NCBI RefSeq assembly: GCF_026341125.1
Contig: NZ_JAPEOR010000002.1
Coordinates: forward strand, 1,426,001 to 1,490,000
Direction: 5' to 3'
DNA: 64,000 bases
Origin: Streptomyces sp. NBC_01142
GTDB lineage: Bacteria > Actinomycetota > Actinomycetes > Streptomycetales > Streptomycetaceae
Made by a program: the position numbers and the translations under genes. This document shows, in pieces, positions 8,615 through 16,519 of this stretch; position 1 is the stretch's first letter; every line of letters starts with the position of its first letter. The notes below the pieces were generated by a model. The model saw only the letters and a program-made list of their open reading frames with translations. It did not search any database and had not been told where the DNA came from.

Positions 8615-9733
8615 GTGAAGAACCCACTGGATTCCGCGGCACTGAACGCCGCCATCGAAAACGTCCACCGCGCCGGGATGCCGGGCCTGTTCGCCGAGGT
8701 GCGAGACGGCGAACAGGTCTGGCGCGGCGCCGCCGGGGTCGCCGATGTCGCCACCGGCCGCTCTGTCACCGCCGACATGCGGCACCGAGTCGGCAGCATC
8801 ACCAAGACCTTCACCGCCGCGGCGGTCCTGCAGCAGGTCGAGAGCGGTCGGATCGGTCTCGACACACCGATCGGCCGGTACCTGCCGAAGCTGGTTCCCG
8901 GAGCACGCGGTGACGCGATCACGGTCCGGATGCTGATCAACCACACCAGCGGCCTCGCCGAGTTCCTCCCTTACGCCTACCCCTCCCTCAAGGGGATGCC
9001 CGTCGTCGCGGACACCCGGCCCCAGAGCCTGGACGACCACCGGTTCACACGGTTCGACCCCGTTGAACTGATAGAGATGGGGGTCACCGCACCTGCCGTC
9101 GGCGCCCCGGGCGGTGCTCCGGGGGTGTACTCCAACACCAACTACTTGCTCCTCGCCCAACTCCTGGAAGAGGTGACGGGCACTGCGGCCGAGCGGTACA
9201 TCACCCGCAACGTCATCGAGCGCGCCGGGCTCCGGGACACCGAACTCCCCGCCGGACCGTACGTCGACGGACCGCACTCGCAGCTCTACGAGGCGTGGTT
9301 CGGCATGATCGACCCACCGCGCGACTACAGCGTCTACGACATGTCATATGCGGGGCCAGCGGGCTCCCTGATATCGACCGTCGCGGACCTCAACCGCTTC
9401 TACCGCCTGCTTCTGGCCGGAGAGATCATCAGCCCGTCGTCGCTGGCGCAGATGCAACGCATCGGCCCGGTCATCTCCCAAGAGGGAAAGACGATCGACT
9501 ACGGCCTCGGCCTGCACCCGATGGAGGGTCCCGGTCAGAGCACCTTCTGGGGCCATGGCGGCACGGTCTGGGGTGGTGGAGCACTGGCCATGATCCGTGC
9601 CGACGGCAAACGGCAGATGTCCGTCGCGGTGAACCTGCAGAGGTGGAACAGGCTCGACTCCTCCGGCAAGCCGCAGCCCCATCCCATCGACGACGCGCTT
9701 GCGACTCTTTACCGCGTGGCGATGTACGGCTGA
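8615..9733 (+). CDS. Serine hydrolase of the class C beta-lactamase/DD-peptidase fold
   Basis: A 372-residue protein with the three serine beta-lactamase-fold motifs: SITK (catalytic serine and lysine, about residue 63), YSNTNY (Tyr-x-Asn, near residue 172) and WGHGG (HxG, third motif, near residue 311). No signal peptide is evident from the chosen start. GTG 8615 is chosen because AAAGGA (8601-8606) lies eight bases upstream and similarity begins there; frames from 8486 carry no family-like sequence. The substrate could be a beta-lactam, a D-amino-acid peptide or an ester. Its divergent TetR neighbour and the palindrome suggest induction by a small molecule. Confidence 0.82.
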   Translation: MKNPLDSAALNAAIENVHRAGMPGLFAEVRDGEQVWRGAAGVADVATGRSVTADMRHRVGSITKTFTAAAVLQQVESGRIGLDTPIGRYLPKLVPGARGDAITVRMLINHTSGLAEFLPYAYPSLKGMPVVADTRPQSLDDHRFTRFDPVELIEMGVTAPAVGAPGGAPGVYSNTNYLLLAQLLEEVTGTAAERYITRNVIERAGLRDTELPAGPYVDGPHSQLYEAWFGMIDPPRDYSVYDMSYAGPAGSLISTVADLNRFYRLLLAGEIISPSSLAQMQRIGPVISQEGKTIDYGLGLHPMEGPGQSTFWGHGGTVWGGGALAMIRADGKRQMSVAVNLQRWNRLDSSGKPQPHPIDDALATLYRVAMYG

Positions 9734-9759
9734 CCGGGCCCTGAACCCGTTGGCGGCTC

Positions 9760-10038
9760 TCATTCCTCTTCGTCCTCGTCGAGACCGCCCGCACCCGGGT
9801 CGCGCAGCGGGCGCAGGCCGCCGTCGACCGGGGTGGAGGCGCGGAAGCTGTACCGGCCGAGCACGTTGAGGTTGGCGTGCTTGAGCGGGGAGACGCGGGC
9901 GACGTCCTCGTCCAGGACGTCGTGCTCGCGCTCCTCGGCGGGCAGGGCCCGCAACTCCTCGACTGCGGCGTCGAGATAGCGGGTCGTCCACAGTACGGCG
10001 GCATTCAGCACGAGACCGAGCGCGCCGAGCAGGTCCTC
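9760..10038 (-). mobile_element. Tn3-family transposase C-terminal fragment
   Basis: The minus strand reads EDLLGALGLVLNAAVLWTTR, then YLDAAVEELRALPAEERE, SPLKHANLNVLGRYSF and an acidic tail ending in EDEEE. This is the C-terminus of Tn3-family transposases, which are normally close to 1000 residues. The remaining frame is interrupted by a stop at about 10047-10045 and nothing of the DDE core is left. No Tn3-type 38-bp inverted repeat was recognised nearby. Bases 10039-10277 next to it show no gene. Confidence 0.75.
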
Positions 10039-10277
10039 TGTCGATCAGGCGCACCATCAGTGGAGGCCCGCCGACCGGCCCGGCGGCCTCGGCGTGGAGG
10101 CCTGGCCCGGAGTCACGCGCCCGCCTCGCCCGGCTAGCGGTCGCCGTGGGTACTGACCAGGAGGGCATGGACCACGAGGTTCCTGGAGTACTGGTCGCGT
10201 GGGTGATCGTAGGGGGATCAGGGCCCCCTTGCGATGACGCGCTCGGAGCGGTACCGCACGGATGAGGAGCGCCACCC

Positions 10278-10493
10278 AAGACCGGCGTTATCGACGTCGC
10301 AAAGATCCTCACCGCGGGCGAGACCGCCGTCGGCGTACAGGCGGGCAAAAGCGCCGGGGCGGGAGTCGTGATCGGTATCCTGACCGGTGAGCTGCCGCAC
10401 GAGGCGCTTCAGGGCCGACCGTACAGCCGTGTCCTGGGCAGTGTCGCCGAGGTGCCTGAGCCGGCGGAGACACAACTGGAGGGCTGGACCTGA
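10278..10493 (+). pseudogene. HAD-family hydrolase C-terminal fragment
   Basis: A 71-codon frame reads VAKILTAGETAVGVQAGKSA and later YSRVLGSVAEVPEPAE. This resembles the last alpha/beta units of HAD phosphatases, where a GD-x-x-x-D motif is followed by an ARAAG-x-xx-VGV segment and a final VLxSVADVP helix. The nucleophile DxD motif and most of the protein are absent and there is no start codon. The assignment rests on this short tail only. Confidence 0.4.
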
Positions 10494-10498
10494 TCAGT

Positions 10499-10888
10499 TG
10501 GGGTCGGAAGTAGAAGTGGAGATGGGCGCCTTCCTGGACGCCAAGAACATCCCGGCCGGCGAGCAGGTGATCGTCGCGGGCGACTTCAACGTCGACTCGC
10601 ACAGCGCCGAGTACGCCACGATGCCGGCGGACGGCGGCTTCGCCGACGCCCCCCGCACGGGCCACCCGTACTCCTTCGACACCAACGACAACTCCATCGC
10701 CTCCGAGCGCTACCCCACCGACCCTCGCGAGGACCTCGACTACGTCCTGCACCGCGCGGGCCACGCCCGGCCGTCCGGCTGGACCAATGAGGTCATCAAG
10801 GAGCAGAGCTCCCTGGTCCGTGACCAGCGGGGGCACGGTGCACACGTACACCAACCTCTCGGATCACTACCCGGTGGTCGCCGGCTGA
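10499..10888 (+). pseudogene. Sphingomyelinase C-type phosphodiesterase, truncated and frameshifted
   Basis: The frame reads EMGAFLDAKNIPAGEQVIVA, GDFNVDSHSAEY, GFADAPRTGHPYSFDTNDNS and DPREDLDYVLHRAGHARPSG. These are hallmarks of the endonuclease/exonuclease/phosphatase fold: GDFN is the metal-binding asparagine motif and the later DLDYV carries an active-site aspartate. At about 10810-10816 the frame slips, and the natural ending (TNLSDHYPVVAG, with the catalytic SDH motif) continues in another frame to the TGA at 10886. The first half of the enzyme, with its secretion signal, is missing. A strong hairpin follows at 10952. Confidence 0.75.
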
Positions 10889-10951
10889 ACTGCAAAACTC
10901 GCTCAAGATCAGTGAGAACCGCTGGTCAGCCGTCTATGGTGTCCACACCAT

Positions 10952-10996
10952 CGGACCCGGCCGCCGTCCTCCCCCGTGGGACGGCGGCCGGGTCCG
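10952..10996 (+). terminator. 18-bp perfect hairpin
   Basis: CGGACCCGGCCGCCGTCC at 10952-10969 pairs perfectly with 10979-10996 across a 9-base loop. It lies 63 bases past the sphingomyelinase stop and is probably that gene's original terminator. No long T-run follows, as is common in streptomycetes. Confidence 0.7.
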
Positions 10997-11142
10997 ACTC
11001 GTATGGAGAGCGGGATCTCACCCGCACCCAGGACGGACGTGCGCTGGTGCGGCGACATCACCTGGATCCTTGGATCTCCGCTCCACACCCAACCGGTCCG
11101 GACCGTGCCGACACCATCCGGCGAGCCTCTGCGGTCAGGGCA

Positions 11143-11353
11143 CTACTGCGACATCGCGCGGGGGTGTTCCTGGCGGATGCCTATAGCGGATCGCTCGTGC
11201 GATGTCGGCCCCGCACGCGCGGGGGTGTTCCTGTCGAGGGGCCCGGAGCGTGATCCGGGCCCCAGTCGGCCCCGCACGCGCGGGGATGTTCCAGGACCAT
11301 GCCCGGACCGACGGACAGCTGACGGGTCGGCCCGGCACCCTCCGGGACGTGGG
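11143..11353 (+). CRISPR. Four-repeat CRISPR relic, type I-E-like
   Basis: Two near-identical 28-base repeats lie at 11204-11231 and 11265-11292. They begin GTCGGCCCCGCACGCGCGGG and end GTGTTCC or ATGTTCC, differing at one position. A decayed repeat at 11143-11170 keeps about the last 16 bases, and another at 11326-11353 keeps most of the first 13. All four start exactly 61 bases apart, with three 33-base spacers (11171-11203, 11232-11264, 11293-11325). The repeat has the internal palindrome (CCCCGC...GCGGGG) and length typical of streptomycete type I-E arrays. No cas gene is in the window. Confidence 0.8.
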
Positions 11354-11373
11354 GACGGGGCTCGACTCGGGGG

Positions 11374-12153
11374 CGGCTGGAGTCGGCCGAGGTCCTGCGC
11401 GAATGGAAGGCCAAGCAACAGCGGGAGCGCGAACAGTGGTCCGAGGTCGGCGCCTGGGTCGAGTCCGGTTTGGCCTTCACCCACGAAAACGGTGAGCCGA
11501 TTCACCCGGACTGGGTCAGCCGGCGATTCAAGCGCCTGGTTGAGCTGTCCGGATTGCCCCCGGTCCGCCTCCACGATGCCCGGCACATCTCAGCGAGCCT
11601 TTCATTGCTCGCAGGGAACGACATCAAGGTCGTGCAGGAGAAGCTGGGCCACAGCTCACGGCAGATCACCTCCGACACGTACACCAGCGTCCTGCCCGAG
11701 CTGCTGCGCGCAGAGGCAGAGTCGACGCTGTCCGTCGTCCCGCGCGAAGTGCCCTACAGGGTGCATCAGGCGCTGAAGATCCCGAAGAGTGCGTTTCGGG
11801 ACGGGCTGGCCGTCGTGTACGCCCACGCGGCGAGCTACGGCGACCTCTGGGCGGTAGGCGCCCTGATTCGACACGACGGCGAACTACTGGGAGAGATCAG
11901 AGCCGCCGTGCGCTCTCCCGAGCAGGCGGCGGCTGCCGCAGAGAAGTGGCTGCGCGAGCACTGCACAGAAAGCAGCCTGCAACTGGTCCGAGTCGAGAAT
12001 CTGCACGCGGCCGTACCTGAGGGCCAGCGTCAGCACCTCACCCTTGTGCGTTTCGTGATCGGCCGCGTCACTGCACCAGACGTAGCTGGCTGGCTGGAGC
12101 GATCTCAGAAGGACAACGGCGCGGACGACGGACCGGGCGAAGAAGCCGCATAG
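11374..12153 (+). pseudogene. Tyrosine recombinase (integrase) lacking its N-terminal half
   Basis: The frame resumes at RLESAEVLREWKAKQQRERE and contains most of the catalytic domain: LHDARHISASL (box II histidine and arginine), LGHSS (second histidine) and the nucleophile tyrosine in DTYTSVLPELL. After this come about 160 extra residues without a recognised domain. The first catalytic arginine and the core-binding domain are absent, and no proper start is found except a TTG at 11470 inside the catalytic domain. The coding similarity starts about 20 bases after the last CRISPR repeat. The gene faces the 3' end of a tRNA gene (12306), the usual arrangement for an integrated element attached at that tRNA. 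Confidence 0.75.
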
Positions 12154-12305
12154 CGACACGCCGCTCAGGTGTGTCGTTGCCGCCTCTGTCCACACACTGT
12201 CCACATAATCGGAGGACGGCCGTAGGAACGGCCCGTCACGATCGCCTTCATGATTCGCCCGACCGGCAAAGAAGCTGGTCAGAACGATTCATCACCACTG
12301 GCCTG

Positions 12306-12382
12306 TGGTGGGGCGGGTGGGACTCGAACCCACGGCCGACGGATTATGAGTCCGCTGCTCTAACCGGCTGAGCTACCGCCCC
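12306..12382 (-). tRNA. tRNA with anticodon CAT (Met or Ile2)
   Basis: The minus strand starts GGGGCGGTAGCTCAGCCGG and folds as a cloverleaf. The acceptor is GGGGCGG/CCGCCCC, the anticodon loop is CTCATAA with anticodon CAT, and the T arm is GTGGGTTCGAGTCCCAC. The discriminator is A, followed by an encoded CCA. The CAT anticodon fits elongator methionine tRNA or the isoleucine tRNA whose C34 is modified to lysidine, and I cannot decide between them from sequence alone. It is the probable attachment site of the integrase relic to its left. Confidence 0.9.
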
Positions 12383-12526
12383 TAACGGCGCGTCGCGCAC
12401 ATTTGTGCGCGCCGTCTGCCGCAGCATAGCCGGTCATACGATCTCCTGCCTCGGATGGTCGGCAACGCACAACCGTCAGGACTGCGCTGCCCCCTGCCCG
12501 GTTCCAGAAGTGGCTCAGGACACACG

Positions 12527-12552
12527 AAAAAGGACCCCCAAGGGGCCCTTTT
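12527..12552 (-). terminator. Intrinsic terminator for the tRNA-Asn pair
   Basis: Read on the minus strand, AAAAGGGCCCC, TTG, then GGGGTCCTTTT forms an 11-bp stem with one mismatch, and a run of five T follows. It lies nine bases beyond the 3' end of the nearer tRNA-Asn gene. Confidence 0.7.
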
Positions 12553-12560
12553 CCGCATTG

Positions 12561-12633
12561 CTCCCCCGACTGGACTCGAACCAGTAACCCTCCGGTTAAC
12601 AGCCGAATGCTCTGCCAATTGAGCTACAGGGGA
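12561..12633 (-). tRNA. tRNA-Asn (GTT), copy 1
   Basis: A 73-base cloverleaf on the minus strand beginning TCCCCTGTAGCTCAATTGG, with anticodon loop CTGTTAA (GTT, asparagine), T arm ACTGGTTCGAGTCCAGT and discriminator G. CCA is not encoded. It differs from the second copy mainly in the anticodon stem and variable region. Confidence 0.95.
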
Positions 12634-12638
12634 TCGCG

Positions 12639-12711
12639 CTCCCCCGACTGGACTCGAACCAGTAACCTGCCGGTTAACAGCCGGCTGCTCTGCCAATTGA
12701 GCTACAGGGGA
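12639..12711 (-). tRNA. tRNA-Asn (GTT), copy 2
   Basis: A second 73-base tRNA on the minus strand, only five bases from the first copy, with the same acceptor, D and T arms and anticodon GTT. Its anticodon stem is GCCGG/CCGGC where copy 1 has TTCGG/CCGGA. The two genes are probably co-transcribed and end at the hairpin at 12527. Confidence 0.95.
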
Positions 12712-12885
12712 TTGCTGCGTGTGCACCGAACGTACCTACCCCGGGGCGTCCCGGGGGGCGTGTGCTCGCTGCGACACATACATTAGCGCAAGCAGGGGGG
12801 TGCTCCGCCAATCGGTATGGCCCCGGGTGATCTCGGGCTTCTCCGGGTAGGCGGCCAGCACCGATTCAAGGGAAGGGCGGCAGCC

Positions 12886-13185
12886 ATGCGGTACAAGCTC
12901 ACGTTCGTCATCGGACTGGCCCTGGGCTACGTGATCGGCACGCGGGCGGGCCGCGAGCGCTATGAACAGCTGAAGAAGTCCGCGCGCCAGTTCTCCCAGA
13001 ACCCCGCCGTGCGCAACGCGGCCGAGTCCGCGGCGCAGAGCAGCCGCCAGGTGGCCGGCAAGGCGTTCCACGCGGTGAGCGACAAGGTCGGGGACCGGGT
13101 GCCCGACTCCGTGGCGGAGCGGGTGCGATCGCTGCGGGAGCGGAGCGCGAACGGCGAGGACGACTGGGGAACGACCAACACGTGA
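12886..13185 (+). CDS. Small YtxH-like membrane-anchored protein
   Basis: A 99-residue protein with one N-terminal membrane helix (LTFVIGLALGYVIGTRAG), then a charged helical region rich in alanine, serine and glutamine (ERYEQLKKSARQFSQNPAVR, NAAESAAQSSRQVAGKAF). This resembles YtxH-type proteins common in actinobacteria, of unknown function. ATG 12886 is preceded by a GGAAGGG ribosome binding site. The helical region could form a coiled coil outside or inside the membrane, and the topology is not resolved. Confidence 0.7.
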   Translation: MRYKLTFVIGLALGYVIGTRAGRERYEQLKKSARQFSQNPAVRNAAESAAQSSRQVAGKAFHAVSDKVGDRVPDSVAERVRSLRERSANGEDDWGTTNT

Positions 13186-13221
13186 CGACGTGACCTCGCC
13201 GGTGCGGCAGAATCTGCTGAC

Positions 13222-14667
13222 ATGGGGATAGTCGCCGGGTTGGACAGTTCGTCTGCCTTCACACGCATCGTCGTCTGTGACACGGACACGGGTGCCGTGC
13301 TGCGCCAGGGGTATGCGCCGCACCCTGTCGAGCCGAAGGCCACCGAGATCGATCCGCAGGCGTGGCTGCTGTCGCTCGGCGAGGCGGCGACCGGCGGGCT
13401 GCTGGAGGGCGTACAGGCCATTGGGGTGTCCGCACAGCAGCACGGTCTTGTGGCACTGGACCGGCAGGGCAATCTCGTACGTCCCGCCCTGCTCGGCAAT
13501 GACAGGCGGGCGCAGGTCGCGGCGGCCGATCTGATCGACGCGCTGGGCGGGCGGCAGGCCTGGGCCGAGGCCGTCGGATCGGTGCCGCAGGCGGCGCAGC
13601 CGGTGGCGAAGCTGCGCTGGATGGCCCGTTCGGAGCCCGAGCTCGCGCAGCGCGTCGCCATGGTGATGCAGCCGCACGACTGGCTGGTGTGGCAGCTGCT
13701 CGGCCGGCCGGCCCGCAGGACCACCGACCGCGGCGGCGCTTCCGGGACCGGTTTCTGGTCGGCGGGCACGGGGTCCTACCGGACCGATCTGGTGGAGCTC
13801 GCGCTCGGCCATCAGTGCGCGCTGCCGGAGGTGCTCGGTCCGGCCGACGCCGCCGGGACGACGCCCGAGGGACTGCTGATCTCCGCCGGGACCGGCGAGA
13901 TCATGGCGGCGGCGTTCGGGCTCGGCGTCGCTGTCGGCGACGCGGTGGTGTCGCTCGGCGCCTCGGGTTCCGTCATGGCCGTGCACCATGAGGCGCTGGC
14001 CGATCCGAGCGGGATGATTACGTCGTTCGCCGACGCGACCGGTATGCATCTGCCGGTCGTCCACACGCTCAATGCCGTACGGGCGCTGCGCGGAACCGCC
14101 GAGATGCTGGGTCTGGAGGATCTCGAGGAGCTCTCCGCGCTGGCGATGAAGTCGACGCCGGGCTCGTCCGGTCTGGTGCTGCTGCCGTATCTGGAGGGCG
14201 AGCGCACCCCCCAACTGCCCCACACCGCCGGAACGCTGAGCGGGCTGCGGCGCGAGTCGATGAAGCCCGAGCATCTGGCGCGGGCCGCCTTCGAGGGCAT
14301 GCTCTGCTCGCTCGCGGACGCCATGGACGTGCTGCGCGGGCGCGGTGTCGAGGTGCGCAGGGTCTTTCTGCTGGGGGCTGCCGCCGAGCTGCACGCCGTG
14401 CAGGCCGCCGCACCCGCGATCTTCGGGGCACAGGTCGTCGTACCGCAGCCGGCCGACTATGCGGCGCTGGGCGCGGCCCGGCAGGCCGCCTGGGCGCTCG
14501 GTGTCGCACAGGGGAAGCTCTCTCCCGCGGCGCCGCCCGCCTGGCAGGGCGCGGCGGCGCAGATCCTCGAGCCCGGCGAGGACGCGGCGGTGGGACAGGC
14601 GGTGCGCCAGCAGTACGGCGCGACTCGGGACCACATCCACCCGGGGGCCTTCGGCCCCGCTTCGTAG
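13222..14667 (+). CDS. FGGY-family carbohydrate kinase (xylulokinase-like)
   Basis: A 481-residue sugar kinase. It opens with the phosphate-binding motif GLDSSSAFTRI and has the first FGGY-type substrate segment (GVSAQQHGLVALDRQGN). The ATP-side domain includes SLGASGSVMAVH and the second signature region LLPYLEGERTPQLPHTAGTL, before the helix RAAFEGMLCSLADAMDVL. It fits the xylulokinase branch, which phosphorylates pentuloses, but the exact sugar cannot be read off. The ATG at 13222 lies 36 bases after the previous gene. An exporter operon starts about 118 bases downstream with no evident functional link. Confidence 0.8.
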   Translation: MGIVAGLDSSSAFTRIVVCDTDTGAVLRQGYAPHPVEPKATEIDPQAWLLSLGEAATGGLLEGVQAIGVSAQQHGLVALDRQGNLVRPALLGNDRRAQVAAADLIDALGGRQAWAEAVGSVPQAAQPVAKLRWMARSEPELAQRVAMVMQPHDWLVWQLLGRPARRTTDRGGASGTGFWSAGTGSYRTDLVELALGHQCALPEVLGPADAAGTTPEGLLISAGTGEIMAAAFGLGVAVGDAVVSLGASGSVMAVHHEALADPSGMITSFADATGMHLPVVHTLNAVRALRGTAEMLGLEDLEELSALAMKSTPGSSGLVLLPYLEGERTPQLPHTAGTLSGLRRESMKPEHLARAAFEGMLCSLADAMDVLRGRGVEVRRVFLLGAAAELHAVQAAAPAIFGAQVVVPQPADYAALGAARQAAWALGVAQGKLSPAAPPAWQGAAAQILEPGEDAAVGQAVRQQYGATRDHIHPGAFGPAS

Positions 14668-14785
14668 CCCTGCCTCCCGACTCGCCTTTCTTGACCCGGC
14701 CTTGGGGGAAAACCCTTGGGGTTGTCGGGGTGGAGTGTCGCAGGATGGGGTGACCCCCGATCTTGTCGACCCCGAGAGACTTCGT

Positions 14786-16519
14786 GTGCTGATCCAACTG
14801 GTGCGGACGTATCTGCGTCCGTACAGGAAACCCATCGCCCTGCTGGTGGCGCTTCAGCTGCTGCAGACCAGCGCCACCCTCTATCTGCCCACTCTGAACG
14901 CGGACATCATCGACAACGGTGTCGTGACCGGGGACACGGGCCTCATCCTTCGCCTCGGCGCGCTCATGATCGCCGTCAGCGTCGTCCAGGTGTTCTGCAA
15001 CATCGGGGCTGTCTTCTACGGTGCGCGGACGGCCGCCGCCCTCGGCCGGGATGTCCGGGCCGCCGTCTTCGACCGGGTGCAGAGCTTCTCCGCGCGCGAG
15101 GTCGGGCACTTCGGGGCGGCTTCGCTGATCACCCGCACGACCAACGATGTCCAGCAGGTGCAGATGCTGGTCCTGATGGCGTTCACGCTGATGGTCTCGG
15201 CGCCGATCATGTGCGTCGGCGGCATCATCATGGCGCTCGGGCAGGATGTGCCGCTGTCGGCCGTGTTGCTGGCGGTGGTGCCGGTCCTCGGCATCGCGGT
15301 GTCGCTGATCGTCAAGAAGATGCGGCCGCTGTTCCGGACCATGCAGGTACGTCTGGACACGGTGAACCGGGTGCTGCGGGAGCAGATCACCGGCAACCGC
15401 GTCATCCGGGCCTTCGTACGGGACGAGTACGAGAAGGAGCGGTTCCGCGGCGCCAACAACGAGCTCACGGATGTGTCGCTGTCCACCGGACGGCTGATGG
15501 CGCTGATGTTCCCGACCGTGATGACGGTGGTGAACGTGTCGTCCGTCGCCGTGGTCTGGTTCGGTGCCCACCGGATCGACAGCGGTGCGATACAGATCGG
15601 CGCTCTGACCGCTTTCCTCGCCTATCTGCTGCAGATCGTGATGGCCGTGATGATGGCCACCTTCATGTTCATGATGGTGCCGCGTGCCGAGGTCTGTGCC
15701 GAGCGCATCGAGGAGGTCCTGGGCACGGATTCGAGCGTCGTACCGCCGGCCGAGCCCGTAGGGCAGCTGCGGCGGCACGGCCATCTGGAGATACGGGACG
15801 TCGACTTCCGCTATCCGGGGGCCGAGGAGTCGGTCCTGCGCGGCGTCGGTCTGCAGGCGCGGCCGGGCGAGACGACCGCGATCATCGGGTCGACGGGCAG
15901 CGGTAAGTCGACCCTGCTCGGGCTCGTACCGCGGCTGTTCGATGTGACGGGCGGCGAGGTGCTCGTCGGTGGGGTGGATGTGCGCGAGCTCGACGCGGCG
16001 CTGATGGCGCGGACGGTGGGGCTCGTGCCCCAGAAGCCGTATCTCTTCTCGGGGACCGTCGCCACCAATCTCCGGTACGGAAAACCGGGAGCGAGCGACG
16101 AGGAACTGTGGCAGGCGCTCGAGGTGGCACAGGCCGCCGACTTCGTACGCGAGCTGGAGGGCGGGCTGAACGCGCCGGTCGCGCAGGGCGGCATCAATGT
16201 CTCGGGCGGGCAGCGGCAGCGCCTGGCGATCGCCAGGACCCTGGTGCAGCGTCCGGAGATCTATCTGTTCGACGACTCGTTCTCGGCGCTGGACTACGCC
16301 ACGGACGCGGCGCTGCGCGGGGCGCTGGCGCGCGAGACCGCCGAGGCGACGGTGGTGATCGTCGCCCAGCGGGTGTCCACCATCCGTGACGCGGACCGGA
16401 TCGTGGTACTGGACGAGGGGCAGGTCGTGGGGAGCGGAAGCCATCACGAGCTGATGGCGGGCAACGAGACCTACCGAGAGATCGTGCTCTCGCAGCTGAC
16501 GGAGGCGGAGGCCGCATGA
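14786..16519 (+). CDS. ABC exporter A, subunit 1 (degenerate-site half)
   Basis: A 577-residue half-transporter with six membrane helices (residues 1 to about 310) fused to an ATP-binding domain: Walker A STGSGKST, signature VSGGQRQRL, Walker B YLFDDSFSALD. In Walker B the catalytic glutamate is replaced by aspartate, the mark of the weak site in heterodimeric exporters such as BmrCD or TM287/288. GTG 14786 is chosen because GAGAG (14774-14778) is correctly spaced and the inverted paralogue at 36371 starts at the equivalent residue and has the same length. It overlaps subunit 2 by four bases (ATGA). Likely a drug or lipid efflux pump. Confidence 0.88.
   Translation: MLIQLVRTYLRPYRKPIALLVALQLLQTSATLYLPTLNADIIDNGVVTGDTGLILRLGALMIAVSVVQVFCNIGAVFYGARTAAALGRDVRAAVFDRVQSFSAREVGHFGAASLITRTTNDVQQVQMLVLMAFTLMVSAPIMCVGGIIMALGQDVPLSAVLLAVVPVLGIAVSLIVKKMRPLFRTMQVRLDTVNRVLREQITGNRVIRAFVRDEYEKERFRGANNELTDVSLSTGRLMALMFPTVMTVVNVSSVAVVWFGAHRIDSGAIQIGALTAFLAYLLQIVMAVMMATFMFMMVPRAEVCAERIEEVLGTDSSVVPPAEPVGQLRRHGHLEIRDVDFRYPGAEESVLRGVGLQARPGETTAIIGSTGSGKSTLLGLVPRLFDVTGGEVLVGGVDVRELDAALMARTVGLVPQKPYLFSGTVATNLRYGKPGASDEELWQALEVAQAADFVRELEGGLNAPVAQGGINVSGGQRQRLAIARTLVQRPEIYLFDDSFSALDYATDAALRGALARETAEATVVIVAQRVSTIRDADRIVVLDEGQVVGSGSHHELMAGNETYREIVLSQLTEAEAA

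Noticed and set aside
11143..12153. A cas gene or second CRISPR array near the repeats
   Set aside because: No Cas-like domain was seen in any frame in the window, and the 61-base register breaks on both sides of the four repeats.
12171..12371. Open frame encoding a 66-residue protein ending in WDSNPRPTDYESAALTG
   Set aside because: Its second half is the antisense of the CAT-anticodon tRNA gene. This is a well-known spurious protein in genome annotations.
12736..14835. 699-codon minus-strand frame over the FGGY kinase and small YtxH-like gene
   Set aside because: Arg/His/Gly-rich translation without domain character; the plus-strand genes carry clear family motifs and ribosome binding sites.
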